Positions 1 to 8,435 of a stretch of 51,390 bases of DNA are shown piece after piece. The translations under genes and the position numbers were made by a program. This DNA is from Planktothrix tepida PCC 9214 (GTDB taxonomy: Bacteria > Cyanobacteriota > Cyanobacteriia > Cyanobacteriales > Microcoleaceae): NCBI RefSeq assembly GCF_900009145.1, contig NZ_LN889802.1:659677-711066 (forward strand), given 5' to 3'. How positions within the stretch are numbered: the first letter of the stretch is position 1; each line of letters opens with the position of its first letter. The notes below the pieces were generated by a model that was not told the DNA's origin, did not search any database, and saw only the letters and a list, made by a program, of their open reading frames with translations.

Positions 1-395
1 AACAAATTTCCTGAATAATTAGTAGCTAAAACCCCTTCTCTAATCACGCAACTCAGAAGATAAATTGCTAAACTTAATCCAATGATAGCCAAGGTTAAAA
101 TTACTTTTTTGCGAAGCGGATTGTTTTCTAATAAATACACAGAAACCGGGCATAAAATTAACCAAATTCCTGTAGCAAAGCCTAAAAAACCATAAGCTCC
201 TATAAAATAGAGAAGAGATGATTGATGATCCAAATTTAACCAGACCATTCCCTCCAAAAATTGCTGAGTTGCAAATAATAACGGAAAAGAAGCTAATAAA
301 AGCTGATTTTTCGAGGTCGTTTGTGTTAGTGTCGCAATTCCTAATACTGATAAGGAGAGACTGGCGGTAAAACTTGCCGTTGCTGAAAAGCACAT
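1..395 (-). CDS. DUF6629-like membrane protein, cut by the window edge
   Basis: This is a partial gene: 131 codons are readable before it runs off the left edge. Starting from the ATG at 395 the protein begins MCFSATASFTASLSLSVLG, which is the N-terminal signature (MCFSA...) I associate with the DUF6629 family of small multipass membrane proteins of unknown function. At least three hydrophobic stretches follow, around residues 8-25, 60-85 and 95-115. A longer-looking reading in another frame over the same bases is rich in Ser, Cys and Arg and is not membrane-protein-like, so I regard it as a shadow. No function can be given. Confidence rests on the N-terminal motif and the clean hydrophobic pattern. 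Confidence 0.72.
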   Translation of the reverse strand, partial: MCFSATASFTASLSLSVLGIATLTQTTSKNQLLLASFPLLFATQQFLEGMVWLNLDHQSSLLYFIGAYGFLGFATGIWLILCPVSVYLLENNPLRKKVILTLAIIGLSLAIYLLSCVIREGVLATNYSGNL

Positions 396-535
396 AAAAA
401 TATTAGACTCCTAAGTTCTTAAAACCGTAGATTTTTTGAATACATCGTTAACAAGTCTGTTGATTTCTTTGCTTTTCCTGATACATTAGAGCAACAGGGC
501 AAGTTACTATACAGCATTAAGAGGATATTGTATTC

Positions 536-1597
536 GTGGTAGCCGTGAATCAACCGATTACAGTCAATGATCAAAATCTAATTGAAAAAGCACTTTTGCT
601 CAAAGTGAAACGACTGACTTCTGCACGAGGACAACTGGTGCTTCCTTGTGCCCCTGCTTTGCTCGATGAATATATGAGTCAGTTTAACGCTTTGTTAATC
701 GCATTGGGGCAGAACTTTACCCCGGATGAATTGAATGGGTTACGTCAGCTTGTAGAACGAAAACTCAATGAAGGATATCAAGCTTCACCCCATGCTCGTT
801 TAGTGTTTAAATATGAACCCCCTGACCCCACCCAAGGATTAACCAGTGGATTAAAAATCACGGTGACAACGGAAGTAGCCTCTTTAGAAAATAAATATCA
901 ACGCTGGTTAACCACCCGTGAAGGGCCGTTGTTTGGGTCACATCCCGATGCCAAATTAATGGCGGTAGCGTCCGATTTATCTGACCCAGCCCGCAGTCCC
1001 ATTTTAGATATTGGGGCGGGTGTCGGTCGCAATACCCTGCCTTTAGCGCGAAAAGGACATCCGGTAGATGCTGTCGAACTGACCCCAGACTTTGCTCAAA
1101 TTATTGCTAAGGAAGCCAAAGAAAACAACTTACCTATTCGGGTGATTCAAAGCAATATTCTCAACCCGGCTTTAGTTTTACCCGCTAATTATTATCGATT
1201 AGCTTTAATTGCGGAAGTGATTTCCCATTTTCGCAACTTAGAAGATGTGCAAACTCTATTAACAAAAGTTTGTGATGCGGTTGTTCCTGGGGGGTTAATT
1301 TTATTCAATACGTTTATCACCCATGACAACTATGAACCCAATAATAAAGTGCGGGAAATGGGGCAAATTCAATGGTCATACTTGATTACCCGTCCTGAAA
1401 TTAATCTGCTTTTAAAAAGTTTACCTCTAGAACTGATATCCGATGAGTCAGTTTATGAATATGAACGTGCTCACCTTCCCCCGGAAGCTTGGCCGCCTAC
1501 CAATTGGTTTGAACATTGGTCACAGGGTCGAGATATTATTCCCATCCAAAACCCGCCCATCTCTCTGCGTTGGCTACTATGTCGGGTTAAAAAATAA
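536..1597 (+). CDS. class I SAM-dependent methyltransferase
   Basis: The 353-aa protein has a C-terminal Rossmann methyltransferase domain. Motif I reads LDIGAGVGRNTLPLA (about residues 156-170), the acidic motif II is VDAVELT, and a TehB-like stretch VVPGGLILFNTF lies further on. The first 120 residues are a mostly polar extension without a motif I recognise. The start is a GTG at 536 preceded by GAGG at 521-524. The substrate is unknown; the domain resembles the tellurite-resistance/TehB-like branch, but that says little about function. It stands alone between the edge gene and a TPR gene and is followed by a hairpin terminator. The fold is confident, the role is not. Confidence 0.8.
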   Translation: MVAVNQPITVNDQNLIEKALLLKVKRLTSARGQLVLPCAPALLDEYMSQFNALLIALGQNFTPDELNGLRQLVERKLNEGYQASPHARLVFKYEPPDPTQGLTSGLKITVTTEVASLENKYQRWLTTREGPLFGSHPDAKLMAVASDLSDPARSPILDIGAGVGRNTLPLARKGHPVDAVELTPDFAQIIAKEAKENNLPIRVIQSNILNPALVLPANYYRLALIAEVISHFRNLEDVQTLLTKVCDAVVPGGLILFNTFITHDNYEPNNKVREMGQIQWSYLITRPEINLLLKSLPLELISDESVYEYERAHLPPEAWPPTNWFEHWSQGRDIIPIQNPPISLRWLLCRVKK

Positions 1598-1637
1598 TTC
1601 GGGATTTCTGATAATTCAGCCGTTTCCGATTGTCGAT

Positions 1638-1669
1638 TCCCCCGTTGGTTACAATAGGGGGGATTGTTA
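1638..1669 (+). terminator. hairpin terminator after the methyltransferase
   Basis: TCCCCC at 1638-1643 pairs with GGGGGGA at 1657-1663 around a 13-nt loop, followed by TTGTT. It lies about 40 bp past the methyltransferase stop and before the TPR gene. The T-tract is short, so the strength is uncertain. Confidence 0.5.
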
Positions 1670-1731
1670 AATCAACTTGACACCGTAGGATAGAAGATAT
1701 TAGCACTCATTGGTCAGGAGTCAAACAGCCC

Positions 1732-3435
1732 ATGTCGGAAGAGTTAACCCCCTCCCTGTTTCCTGTGGACTCTCCTCCACCCACTCAACCCGCCTCTAAA
1801 TTAGGATTTTTAGGCGTTTTTAAAGCATGGCCTGAATATAATAAAGGCAATCGATTTTATAAATTAGGACGCTATGAATTTGCCTTTGAACGATATGATC
1901 AAGCGGTAAATTATAAACCCGATTGGTATTCTGCCTGGTTAAGACGGGGAAATAGTTTGCGGAAATTAAAACGTTATAAAGATGCCTTAGCATCTTATGA
2001 TCGGGCGATTAAAATTAAACCAGAAGATTATTGGGCGTGGACGTTTCGGGGTATTGCTTTAGCTAAATTAGAACGATGTGAAGAAGCGGTGGCTTCCTTT
2101 GATAAAGCGATTACTATTGAACCGGAAAATTTTGAAGCTTGGTATGAACGGGGTTTAGCGTTAGAAGCATTATTACAATATAAAGCAGCGGCAGCTTCTT
2201 ATAAACGAGCTATTGAAATTAAACCGAATGTTTCTTCGATTTGGTATCATCAAGCCAATGCTTTAATGAATGAAGAACGTTATAGTGATGCGGTGGCTTC
2301 TTATGATCGGGCAATTCAATTACAGCCTGCTAATTATGAAGCTTGGTTTAATCGGGGTGAAATGTTATTAAGTCAACAGAAATATGCCGATGCGATCGCG
2401 TCTTATGAACAAGCGATTCAATTGCAACCCAAGAGTTATCAAGCCTGGTTTAATCGAGGAATTGCTTTACAAAAATTACGGCGATATACAGAAGCGATTA
2501 CGTCCTATGATACGGTAATTCAACTGCAACCCCAGGATTATGAAGTTTGGTTTTATAAAGGCATGGCGTTACTGCATCATCAACAACATCAAGCCGCCTT
2601 AACTTGTTTAAATCAAGCCTTACAAATTAATCCTGATTCGGCTGCAATTTGGATTAGTCGCGCTCAAGCCTTATTAGACTTAAAACAATATCAAGCCGCG
2701 ATCGCATCCTTTGATAAAGCCACCCAATTAAACTCTAATTTTCCTGAAGCTTGGTTAGGTCGAGGCAAAACCCTGTGTGAACTCAAACAATATCAAGAAG
2801 CGATTATTGCCTATGATAATGCCTTGCAAATTCAACCGGATTTTCTGGATGCTTGGAATTGTCGAGGAGAAGCTTTAGAACAATTAGATCGGTTTGAAGA
2901 AGCGTTAATTGCCTATGATAAAGTGGTACAAATGACCACAGAAGATACCGCCTTAGCAACAAAAGCAGGCTTACAACGGGGGGAAGCATTAGAAAAATTA
3001 GAACGCTATGATGAGGCGATTATTGCTTATAAAAAAGTGATTCGGGTACAACCGGATAATTTTGATGTCTGGGTACATTTAGGGAAAACTTTAGAAAAGG
3101 TTGAAAAGTATTCAGAAGCCGCAGAAGCCTTTCAGCAAGCGGTAAAAATTTGGCCGGAATCCTATTCTACTTGGTTAAAATGGGGATTAGCCTTAGAATC
3201 AGCCCAACGCTATCAAGATGCGTTAAATGTTTATGACAAAATTATTCAACAGAAACCCGACTATTATCAAGCTTGGATTCGTCGAGGTATGACCTTTGAA
3301 CAAATGAATTGTTATCAGGATGCGAATCGTTCCTATGGTGTCGCCTTAGAAATGCAACCCAATTCTGCTGAAGCGGTCATTCATCGAAATCGTGTGAATT
3401 TGAAGTTAAAAAATAATCCCAATAAAGACTTATAG
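1732..3435 (+). CDS. 15-unit TPR repeat protein
   Basis: The 567-aa protein is almost entirely tetratricopeptide repeats. I count 15 consecutive units of about 34 residues from roughly residue 35 to 555, each with the W..RG..L..L..Y.eAi.sYd.Ai...P consensus. One unit near residue 400 is longer by three residues. It has no signal peptide, membrane segment or enzymatic domain. Such TPR solenoids are protein-interaction scaffolds; the partner cannot be told from the sequence. The repeats are diverged enough that recent slippage is unlikely. Two HIP1 palindromes (GCGATCGC) lie inside it. The ATG at 1732 sits behind a weak GGAG-type site. Confidence 0.9.
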   Translation: MSEELTPSLFPVDSPPPTQPASKLGFLGVFKAWPEYNKGNRFYKLGRYEFAFERYDQAVNYKPDWYSAWLRRGNSLRKLKRYKDALASYDRAIKIKPEDYWAWTFRGIALAKLERCEEAVASFDKAITIEPENFEAWYERGLALEALLQYKAAAASYKRAIEIKPNVSSIWYHQANALMNEERYSDAVASYDRAIQLQPANYEAWFNRGEMLLSQQKYADAIASYEQAIQLQPKSYQAWFNRGIALQKLRRYTEAITSYDTVIQLQPQDYEVWFYKGMALLHHQQHQAALTCLNQALQINPDSAAIWISRAQALLDLKQYQAAIASFDKATQLNSNFPEAWLGRGKTLCELKQYQEAIIAYDNALQIQPDFLDAWNCRGEALEQLDRFEEALIAYDKVVQMTTEDTALATKAGLQRGEALEKLERYDEAIIAYKKVIRVQPDNFDVWVHLGKTLEKVEKYSEAAEAFQQAVKIWPESYSTWLKWGLALESAQRYQDALNVYDKIIQQKPDYYQAWIRRGMTFEQMNCYQDANRSYGVALEMQPNSAEAVIHRNRVNLKLKNNPNKDL

Positions 3436-3539
3436 GAGGGGATTATCTGTTCTGCCTTGAAACTCTATATCCTAGCTACTGATAACGCTTTTATGATCAG
3501 GGTTCTAGCCTTTTCCTATCTCGTATTTAAAAATTAATA

Positions 3540-4247
3540 ATGAGCAAAATATCCCGCCCAAAATATCCCTATCATGTTCCGATTTATTCAACAGTAGATG
3601 CTGCCCGATATCTTAATATACCAGTATCGACTCTTAGAACTTGGATAAAAGGACGCTCTTACCCAACAAAAACAGGACACAAAGACTTTAGACCCCTGAT
3701 CCAACGTCCAGATCCCGACTATTCTCAACTCTCTTTTACTAACCTAATAGAAGCCCATGTGTTGAGAGTTATTCGTACCGTTCATAATATTCCCCTTGAT
3801 AAAGTCAGACTTGCTCTTGACTATATCAGTGAACAATTTAAAACCGAACATCCCTTAGTTCTCAAAAAATTTAGTAGCGATGGCGTTGACCTTTTTATCG
3901 AACAAGTCGAACATTTAATTAATGCGTCTCGTTCTGGACAATTAGCCATGAAACAAGTCTTAAACCATCTTCTTAACCGTATAGAATGGGATGAGGAAAA
4001 CATTGCTGCTAGACTCTTCCCTTTTATTGAAGCTTATGGGGAAGACTCCCCCGAAAAAATAATAACGATTGATCCTAATATCTCCTTTGGAAAACCTACA
4101 ATTTCTAAAACAGGAGTTCCTACAAAAATTGTAACTGAACTTTACGATGCAGGGGACTCCCTAGAAGAAATTGCCTCAGACTATAACTGTACTATTTTAC
4201 AGATAAAAACAGCAATTTTATTCGAGTCCAAATTACGGGTAGCATGA
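3540..4247 (+). CDS. VapB45-like antitoxin: MerR-type HTH + DUF433
   Basis: The 235-aa protein has an N-terminal helix-turn-helix of MerR/excisionase type (STVDAARYLNIPVSTLRTW, about residues 17-35) and a C-terminal DUF433 domain (IDPNISFGKPTISKTGVPT, about 176-194, then LYDAGDSLEEIASDYN). This combination is known from VapB45-type antitoxins, whose cognate VapC45 toxin has a PIN-like fold and is encoded just downstream. Here the downstream gene is the matching PIN-like family, but a small repeat element sits directly after this stop codon and appears to have removed the toxin start. By analogy the HTH probably binds its own promoter. It may now be an orphan antitoxin. The ATG at 3540 follows an AT-rich leader with no strong Shine-Dalgarno site. 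Confidence 0.78.
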   Translation: MSKISRPKYPYHVPIYSTVDAARYLNIPVSTLRTWIKGRSYPTKTGHKDFRPLIQRPDPDYSQLSFTNLIEAHVLRVIRTVHNIPLDKVRLALDYISEQFKTEHPLVLKKFSSDGVDLFIEQVEHLINASRSGQLAMKQVLNHLLNRIEWDEENIAARLFPFIEAYGEDSPEKIITIDPNISFGKPTISKTGVPTKIVTELYDAGDSLEEIASDYNCTILQIKTAILFESKLRVA

Positions 4248-4249
4248 CC

Positions 4250-4368
4250 TATAGCGCTACGCGCAAGGGAACAGGGAACAGGGAACAGAGAACAGAGAAC
4301 AGGGAACAGTAAGAATTGAAAGGGTTTCAGGGTTTAAAAATGTCCTAACCGTAATGCGTAGCACTATA
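4250..4368. mobile_element. MITE-like element, 119 bp, 13-bp imperfect terminal inverted repeats
   Basis: TATAGCGCTACGC at 4250-4262 is the reverse complement, with one mismatch, of GCGTAGCACTATA at 4356-4368. Between them lie a heptamer array (4267-4308) and AT-rich sequence with no open frame. It starts two bases after the antitoxin stop and ends just before the first recognisable codons of the toxin. No clear target-site duplication is visible. I infer a non-autonomous element; a copy count in a whole genome would settle it. Confidence 0.6.
4267..4308 (+). repeat. six tandem GGGAACA/GAGAACA heptamers
   Basis: Six direct 7-bp units are in register: GGGAACA three times, GAGAACA twice, GGGAACA once. 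Short tandem heptanucleotides of this kind are common between cyanobacterial genes. A reverse-complement array of the same family is at about 50538-50566. Confidence 0.9.
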
Positions 4369-4774
4369 TCATTACACCTATTTTATAGATCGTGCGTTAG
4401 GAAAATCTCTGGGTGATGCCTTACAATCATTAGGGGTTAAAATTGAATTTCATCATAACCATTTTCCTCCTGATTCTCCTGATACAGAATGGCTACCTAT
4501 TGTTAGTCAACGGGGATGGGTGGTACTAACGAAAGATGACAACATTAGTAGAAATATTTTAGAAGTTGAACAAATTGCCCAGTCTCAGGCACGAGTTTTT
4601 ATTCTGGTATCAGGTAATCTTTCTCGTCAAGATGTAATTACTATTTTTGTTAATGCAATTGATAAAATAGAGAAAATAACTCAAGGAAATCAAGCTCCTT
4701 TTATTGCTAAAATTTATCGACCTGCTAAAGTTATTATCTGGCTAAATCGAGCAAAACTAGGCAGATACATCTAA
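4355..4774 (+). pseudogene. VapC45-like PIN-domain toxin lacking a start codon
   Basis: An open frame from 4355 reads YFIDRALGKSLGDAL near its beginning, then HFPPDSPDTEWLP, QRGWVVLTKDDNI and FILVSGNLS. These are hallmarks I associate with VapC45-type PIN-like toxins; the Asp of FIDR and the Asp-Asp of TKDDN match expected acidic residues. A stop (TAA 4352-4354) lies immediately upstream in frame, and no ATG, GTG or TTG occurs before a GTG at 4520, which would give only 84 residues and lose the first acidic motif. The ATG inside the repeat element at 4354 is out of frame. I therefore call it a decapitated gene, apparently inactivated by the element at 4250-4368. A sequencing error or a non-canonical start is the alternative. 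Confidence 0.72.
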
Positions 4775-4923
4775 ACAGTGAGTCATTGGGTATATCTTTT
4801 AACCGATATTCCAATTTTAAAGCAGTACAATCTTTTGAAAAGATATTGATCAATTGTTTCTTGCTTGGTAGAGACGCTGTGTACAACGTCCCTACAATCA
4901 CCTCACCCACCTTGCTCATAATC

Positions 4924-6015
4924 TTAATTCATCACGGATACGGGAAAAGAAATTCCTAACCGTTGAATAAAGCGATCCAGATGAAAATGTTCTTTCATCA
5001 GTTGATTCACTGATTCTACTTTAATCGGTTCATGGAGGCGAACATGACCAAACGCGCGATCAATAATTTCTACCGTTGCTAATGTATCGAGATCAACCGA
5101 TAAAACCGGAACTTCTAAATCTTCAGCCCGACTTAATACCATCGGTGCGGGGGGAAGTTGACCCGTGAGGATTAAACAATGGGTAGATTTTTCTAAAGCC
5201 GCCAATTGAATATCGGTGCGATCGCCTCCGGTGACAACAGCCATATTGCTAGATTTATCAAAATATTTCATGGCGGAACTCACATTCATCGCCCCGACAC
5301 TGAGACTTTCGACCATCAAGTCTAAGCGTTCCTTACAGCAAAGTACCTGCGCCTTCAACTGGTTGACTAATTCTTTAACCGTTACACTGCGTAAAATTGG
5401 ATTTCTCGGTATAACCCCAAAGACAGGAATTCCCTGCACTTCCAAAAACGGTTGCATTTGAGTGGTTGTAATTTCTAGTTCTTCCGGGGGAACATCATTA
5501 ATAACAATACCTAATAAGCGATCGCCTAAACGTTGTTGAGCTAAGAGCAAATCATCCACAGCCAGATGAGAATGTAAACGAGCGACCAACAGAACGCAAG
5601 CATCCAATTGCTCGGCCATTTGAGGTACAGATAAATTAAATAACAGTCCCTCTTGCAAGGTTCGTGGCCCTTCAAGAAAAATTAAATCCGCCGAGGATTT
5701 TTGCCGATAGGACATGAGGGCTTGACTATAGTTAGCCCGATCTTCACCCAGCAAACGCCGATGAATGGTTGTTTCATCCAAAGTCAAAATAGGGAATCGA
5801 AGTTGTCCCTCAGACAATTTTAACGTTTGAGCAACGAACTGAAGGTCAGCATCGTTCTTTTCATCTCCATCACTCCAATCGGTGGCTAAAGGCTTACCGT
5901 AAGCAATGTCTAAGCCTTTACCCTGAAACAGATGAGCCATACCCAAGGCAATTGTCGATTTCCCGGTATAAGGCTCTGTTGACCCGATTAATAAATACTT
6001 GACGGATTCAGCCAC
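4924..6015 (-). CDS. BioD-like P-loop + DRTGG domain protein (phosphotransacetylase N-terminal-like)
   Basis: The 363-aa protein begins with a P-loop NTPase of the dethiobiotin synthetase/cobyrinate amidase type (GSTEPYTGKST, about residues 11-21; EGPRT near 120). The C-terminal half contains a DRTGG-type domain (NMAVVTGGDRTDIQLAAL, about 257-275). The same arrangement precedes the catalytic domain in long phosphotransacetylases; cyanobacteria carry it as a stand-alone protein often annotated as phosphotransacetylase family. The acetyltransferase domain itself is absent, so it should not be assumed to make acetyl phosphate. A nucleotide-sensing role is plausible but inferred. It is monocistronic on the minus strand with ACTCCTC-type pairing upstream (GAGGAGT on the coding strand) that supports the ATG at 6015. 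Confidence 0.82.
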   Translation of the reverse strand: MAESVKYLLIGSTEPYTGKSTIALGMAHLFQGKGLDIAYGKPLATDWSDGDEKNDADLQFVAQTLKLSEGQLRFPILTLDETTIHRRLLGEDRANYSQALMSYRQKSSADLIFLEGPRTLQEGLLFNLSVPQMAEQLDACVLLVARLHSHLAVDDLLLAQQRLGDRLLGIVINDVPPEELEITTTQMQPFLEVQGIPVFGVIPRNPILRSVTVKELVNQLKAQVLCCKERLDLMVESLSVGAMNVSSAMKYFDKSSNMAVVTGGDRTDIQLAALEKSTHCLILTGQLPPAPMVLSRAEDLEVPVLSVDLDTLATVEIIDRAFGHVRLHEPIKVESVNQLMKEHFHLDRFIQRLGISFPVSVMN

Positions 6016-6385
6016 GCAATTTACTCCTCAATTTAATCTCATTAAATTCAACAAATGATGACATTTTCCTTTGGCGGTCTAAACTCTTCAAATACTAGAG
6101 CAAGGAGCCTTTGTAAAGGAAATTGAGATAGTTGAACAATAGCTTTTCTATTGTAGGGTGAATCCTTAACCCCATTCCTTAAACTTTGGGGTTTTCTTGA
6201 TTTTTTAATTTTTTAATGGCGAGGAGGGGTTTTAATTGGTCAACAGATTAACATTGATGAATAGAACAACGGGGGTGGGTCTGTTTTAGGGAGGAAACTC
6301 ACCTGCTGATTGAACTGATCACGACTTAGTGAACGCAACCCCAACAACAGAGGTTTCCACGCCTAACAGATAACAACAACCAATA
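6016..6385. other. gene-free spacer with one hairpin
   Basis: This 370-bp spacer separates two minus-strand genes. It holds the hairpin at 6168-6193 and a GAGGAGGGGTTT stretch near 6221, but no ORF of note. The region just above 6015 should contain the promoter of the BioD-like gene; I see no convincing -35/-10 pair. Confidence 0.5.
6168..6199. terminator. possible hairpin terminator
   Basis: AACCCCA (6168-6174) pairs with TGGGGTT (6187-6193). The T-rich flank (TTCTT) is on the plus strand, although both neighbours are on the minus strand, so it may instead be a relic or act weakly for the EbsA-like gene. Confidence 0.35.
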
Positions 6386-6775
6386 TTAATGATCCAAATG
6401 CAAGAGCCGTTTGTAAAACTCCTGAGAAAAATCAATCGTCCGAGTCCGGCTAAAATTTTGCAAAACTTCAATTAAATATTTAATAAACTCATGGTTGCAC
6501 AGGATCACCTCATAACTGAGATCGGCATTGCCATCAAACTGAACCCGACAACGGGTTAAATCCGCAGGTAAAGAAGAGACGTTCCAAGTTGCTACAAAAG
6601 GAATGCCATCTCCGCCATCAATATTGCGAGCACCTTCTAAACTTTTTTCTTTATAAAGGCTAATCGAATAAGGTAAATATTTACGTTTCTTTTCATCATA
6701 GTAGGGAATATAAACTACATATTCCCGTTTCTCGGCGACTTTGAGTTGAGTTAAAGCCACTGTGGGATCAGTCAT
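6386..6775 (-). CDS. small conserved cyanobacterial protein, EbsA-like
   Basis: The 129-aa soluble protein has no signal peptide or membrane segment. Its conserved-looking core reads IPYYDEKKRKYLPYSISLY (about residues 24-42), IPFVATWNVSSLPADLTRC (58-76) and VQFDGNADLSYEV (78-90). The pattern matches my memory of the EbsA family, cytoplasmic partners of the type IV pilus machinery that affect biofilm self-suppression in Synechococcus elongatus. That name is a recollection, not a search result, so treat the role as tentative. The ATG at 6775 lies directly beside a group II intron-like 3' end, so the native promoter may have been displaced. Confidence 0.6.
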   Translation of the reverse strand: MTDPTVALTQLKVAEKREYVVYIPYYDEKKRKYLPYSISLYKEKSLEGARNIDGGDGIPFVATWNVSSLPADLTRCRVQFDGNADLSYEVILCNHEFIKYLIEVLQNFSRTRTIDFSQEFYKRLLHLDH

Positions 6776-6804
6776 AGCGTTTCTACCTTCGGTGCAAAAT
6801 GCGG

Positions 6805-6880
6805 GTCAACTAAGTTGGAGAGTCACTTCTGCGACTCCTCTGGAAAACCGTGCTTGAAAGTTTTACCTCACACGGCTCCT
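6805..6880 (-). mobile_element. group II intron 3' end relic (domain V/VI-like)
   Basis: Read on the minus strand from about 6878, the sequence begins GAGCCGTGTGAGG and closes with AGCACGGTTTTC. CCGTG and CACGG form the lower stem (6871-6875 with 6848-6852) and an AGC triad lies at its base, which is the layout of a group II intron domain V. It is followed by a GAGTC/GACTC hairpin (6820s-6830s) in the place of domain VI. No reverse transcriptase ORF is present, so this would be a truncated relic. The domain V assignment is by eye and needs a covariance-model test. Confidence 0.5.
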
Positions 6881-6891
6881 TAATTTTAGCT

Positions 6892-7100
6892 CTGTTGTCA
6901 CCCTCTGAACTATTACAATCTCAAAAGTATTTTCCCAAAACTCAGAAGATGATTAGGCATTGGTTGGATGAGATTATATTGCAGATTTTGATCACAGAAC
7001 AAGCAGTGGGGTAGTGGAAGGCATTAATAATAAGGTAAAATTGATTAAATGTTCAGCTTATGGGTTTAGAAATTTTAAAAATTTTCAACGTCGATATTGA
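6892..7100 (+). pseudogene. transposase C-terminal fragment, frameshifted (ISL3-like)
   Basis: Two adjoining frames give KYFPKTQKMIRHWLDEII and then, after a shift near 6975, SSGVVEGINNKVKLIKCSAY and GFRNFKNFQRRY before a stop at 7098-7100. The S-G-V-V-E-G-x-N-N-K-x-K-x-I-K and A-Y-G-F-R-N-F motifs are typical of the C-terminus of ISL3-family (IS204/IS1001/IS1165) DDE transposases; the Glu of VEG would be the catalytic one. The N-terminal two thirds are missing, so this is a dead fragment. Confidence 0.75.
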
Positions 7101-7179
7101 CTCAATTGGCATTTCAACTAACACTTTAGCATAGTTTTTGCTAAATAACCATAATTATTAACTATTACAATCTAAATTT

Positions 7180-8406
7180 ATGAAATATTTACAACAATCA
7201 AGTGTACTTCAAAAAAAGTTCTCGGAGCAAGTTAATGAAAAAGTTTCTGCGAATCGAGATGAATTTAAACAATCTATAAAAAGCAATTTAAATAATAATT
7301 TTATAGGTGAATTTGCCGGATTTTTCTTTGATATAAAGCAGTTTAAAAATCAATTTAAAGGAAAATTAGGGGAAACAATCATTTCATTCCTATTAAAATC
7401 TTTACCAGATAGCTGGGTTATGTTTAGCAATGCGATAATTCCTGCATCTTCTGGGAGGTTCACAGAAATTGATCACTTAATTATCGGTACTCAAGGTGTT
7501 TTTTTAATCGAGGTTAAAGCTTGGAAAGGATCATATAGTGCTTACAAAGATCAATGGAAAATGCGAGATGGGAAACACTGGGTTCCTCTATCTAAAAGTC
7601 CTAGTGAACAAAGTCGATATCATCAGCAGGTTTTTACTGAATGGATTCACAAACAAGTTGCTGATTTACCATCAGATTTCATAACAGCACCTGTTGTATT
7701 TACCTTAACCAAATGGATAGGGACTAATCAATGTTCTGTTCCTGTAGTACAAGGAAGTATAGCATTAATGCAGCTAATACAAGATACACCTGTGCGTCTT
7801 AATCTTCAACAAGTACAAGCAATATCAGATGCAGTACAATATTATCTACCCAGCGATAATGCTGTAGAAGAAAAAGTTTCAAACTTAGAAACAATCAAGA
7901 AGCCTAAAATCGAAATAGTCAAGAAGTCTAAAATAGAACCTAAAATCGAAAGAGTAGAAAGTCAGGAATCGGCTATTTTTAAACAAGCAATTGATGACGT
8001 GCTGAATTGGTTAAAAAATTTACCTCAAACGTCAGATTTACAAATTGTTGAAACACAACCTGAATATCAAGCACAAAAAATCGATTTATTATTGACCACG
8101 AATAAAGGAACTTTTAAAATCAAGATCACACCTGATTCATGCAATACAACAGAAAATTTCTTCTTTGAAACCAATCCTTCAGGAGCTTTTATGAGTTCTC
8201 AAGCTGATTGGCTATTTTATTATTTTGTTAATTCTCGTTTGCTTTATCTCTTACCTCTACCAGAAACGCGAAATTGGCTGAAAGACAATCTTAATCAATT
8301 CTCATCAAAATTTATAGACAATGAAAACAAGAAAATTATCGGTAAATTAGTATCAATTAATGATTTAATAGAAAATATTAATGAAGCTAGGGTAATTCGG
8401 CTTTAA
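7180..8406 (+). CDS. NERD-domain protein with an extra C-terminal domain
   Basis: The 408-aa protein carries a NERD (nuclease-related) domain at about residues 58-180. It shows KGKLGETIISFLL (E65), FTEIDHLIIGTQGVFLIEVK (D98, E111, K113) and a WKG motif, matching the PD-(D/E)XK-like residue set. A charged linker with an imperfect K-P-K-I-E repeat (about 240-260) leads to a second domain at about 270-408 with KIDLLLTTNKGTFKIKI and a Phe/Tyr-rich ADWLFYYFV stretch. That domain looks like another nuclease-fold module in which the usual E-x-K appears as K-I-K, so it may be inactive. The protein is probably a DNA-acting or defence-type enzyme; the substrate is unknown. It sits downstream of transposon debris and has AT-rich, low-HIP1 composition, consistent with acquisition. 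Confidence 0.78.
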   Translation: MKYLQQSSVLQKKFSEQVNEKVSANRDEFKQSIKSNLNNNFIGEFAGFFFDIKQFKNQFKGKLGETIISFLLKSLPDSWVMFSNAIIPASSGRFTEIDHLIIGTQGVFLIEVKAWKGSYSAYKDQWKMRDGKHWVPLSKSPSEQSRYHQQVFTEWIHKQVADLPSDFITAPVVFTLTKWIGTNQCSVPVVQGSIALMQLIQDTPVRLNLQQVQAISDAVQYYLPSDNAVEEKVSNLETIKKPKIEIVKKSKIEPKIERVESQESAIFKQAIDDVLNWLKNLPQTSDLQIVETQPEYQAQKIDLLLTTNKGTFKIKITPDSCNTTENFFFETNPSGAFMSSQADWLFYYFVNSRLLYLLPLPETRNWLKDNLNQFSSKFIDNENKKIIGKLVSINDLIENINEARVIRL

Positions 8407-8435
8407 TCAAATAAAATTGATGGCTTACGCTTATC

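Noticed and set aside
40-393. 117-codon minus-strand frame at the left edge
   Set aside because: It overlaps, in another frame, the MCFSATASF-type membrane protein starting at 395, which is far more protein-like.
1443-1670. 75-codon plus-strand frame
   Set aside because: Alternate-frame shadow at the 3' end of the methyltransferase gene running into its terminator.
4267-4308. CRISPR-like array
   Set aside because: Units are 7 bp in direct tandem with no spacers; it is a short tandem repeat.
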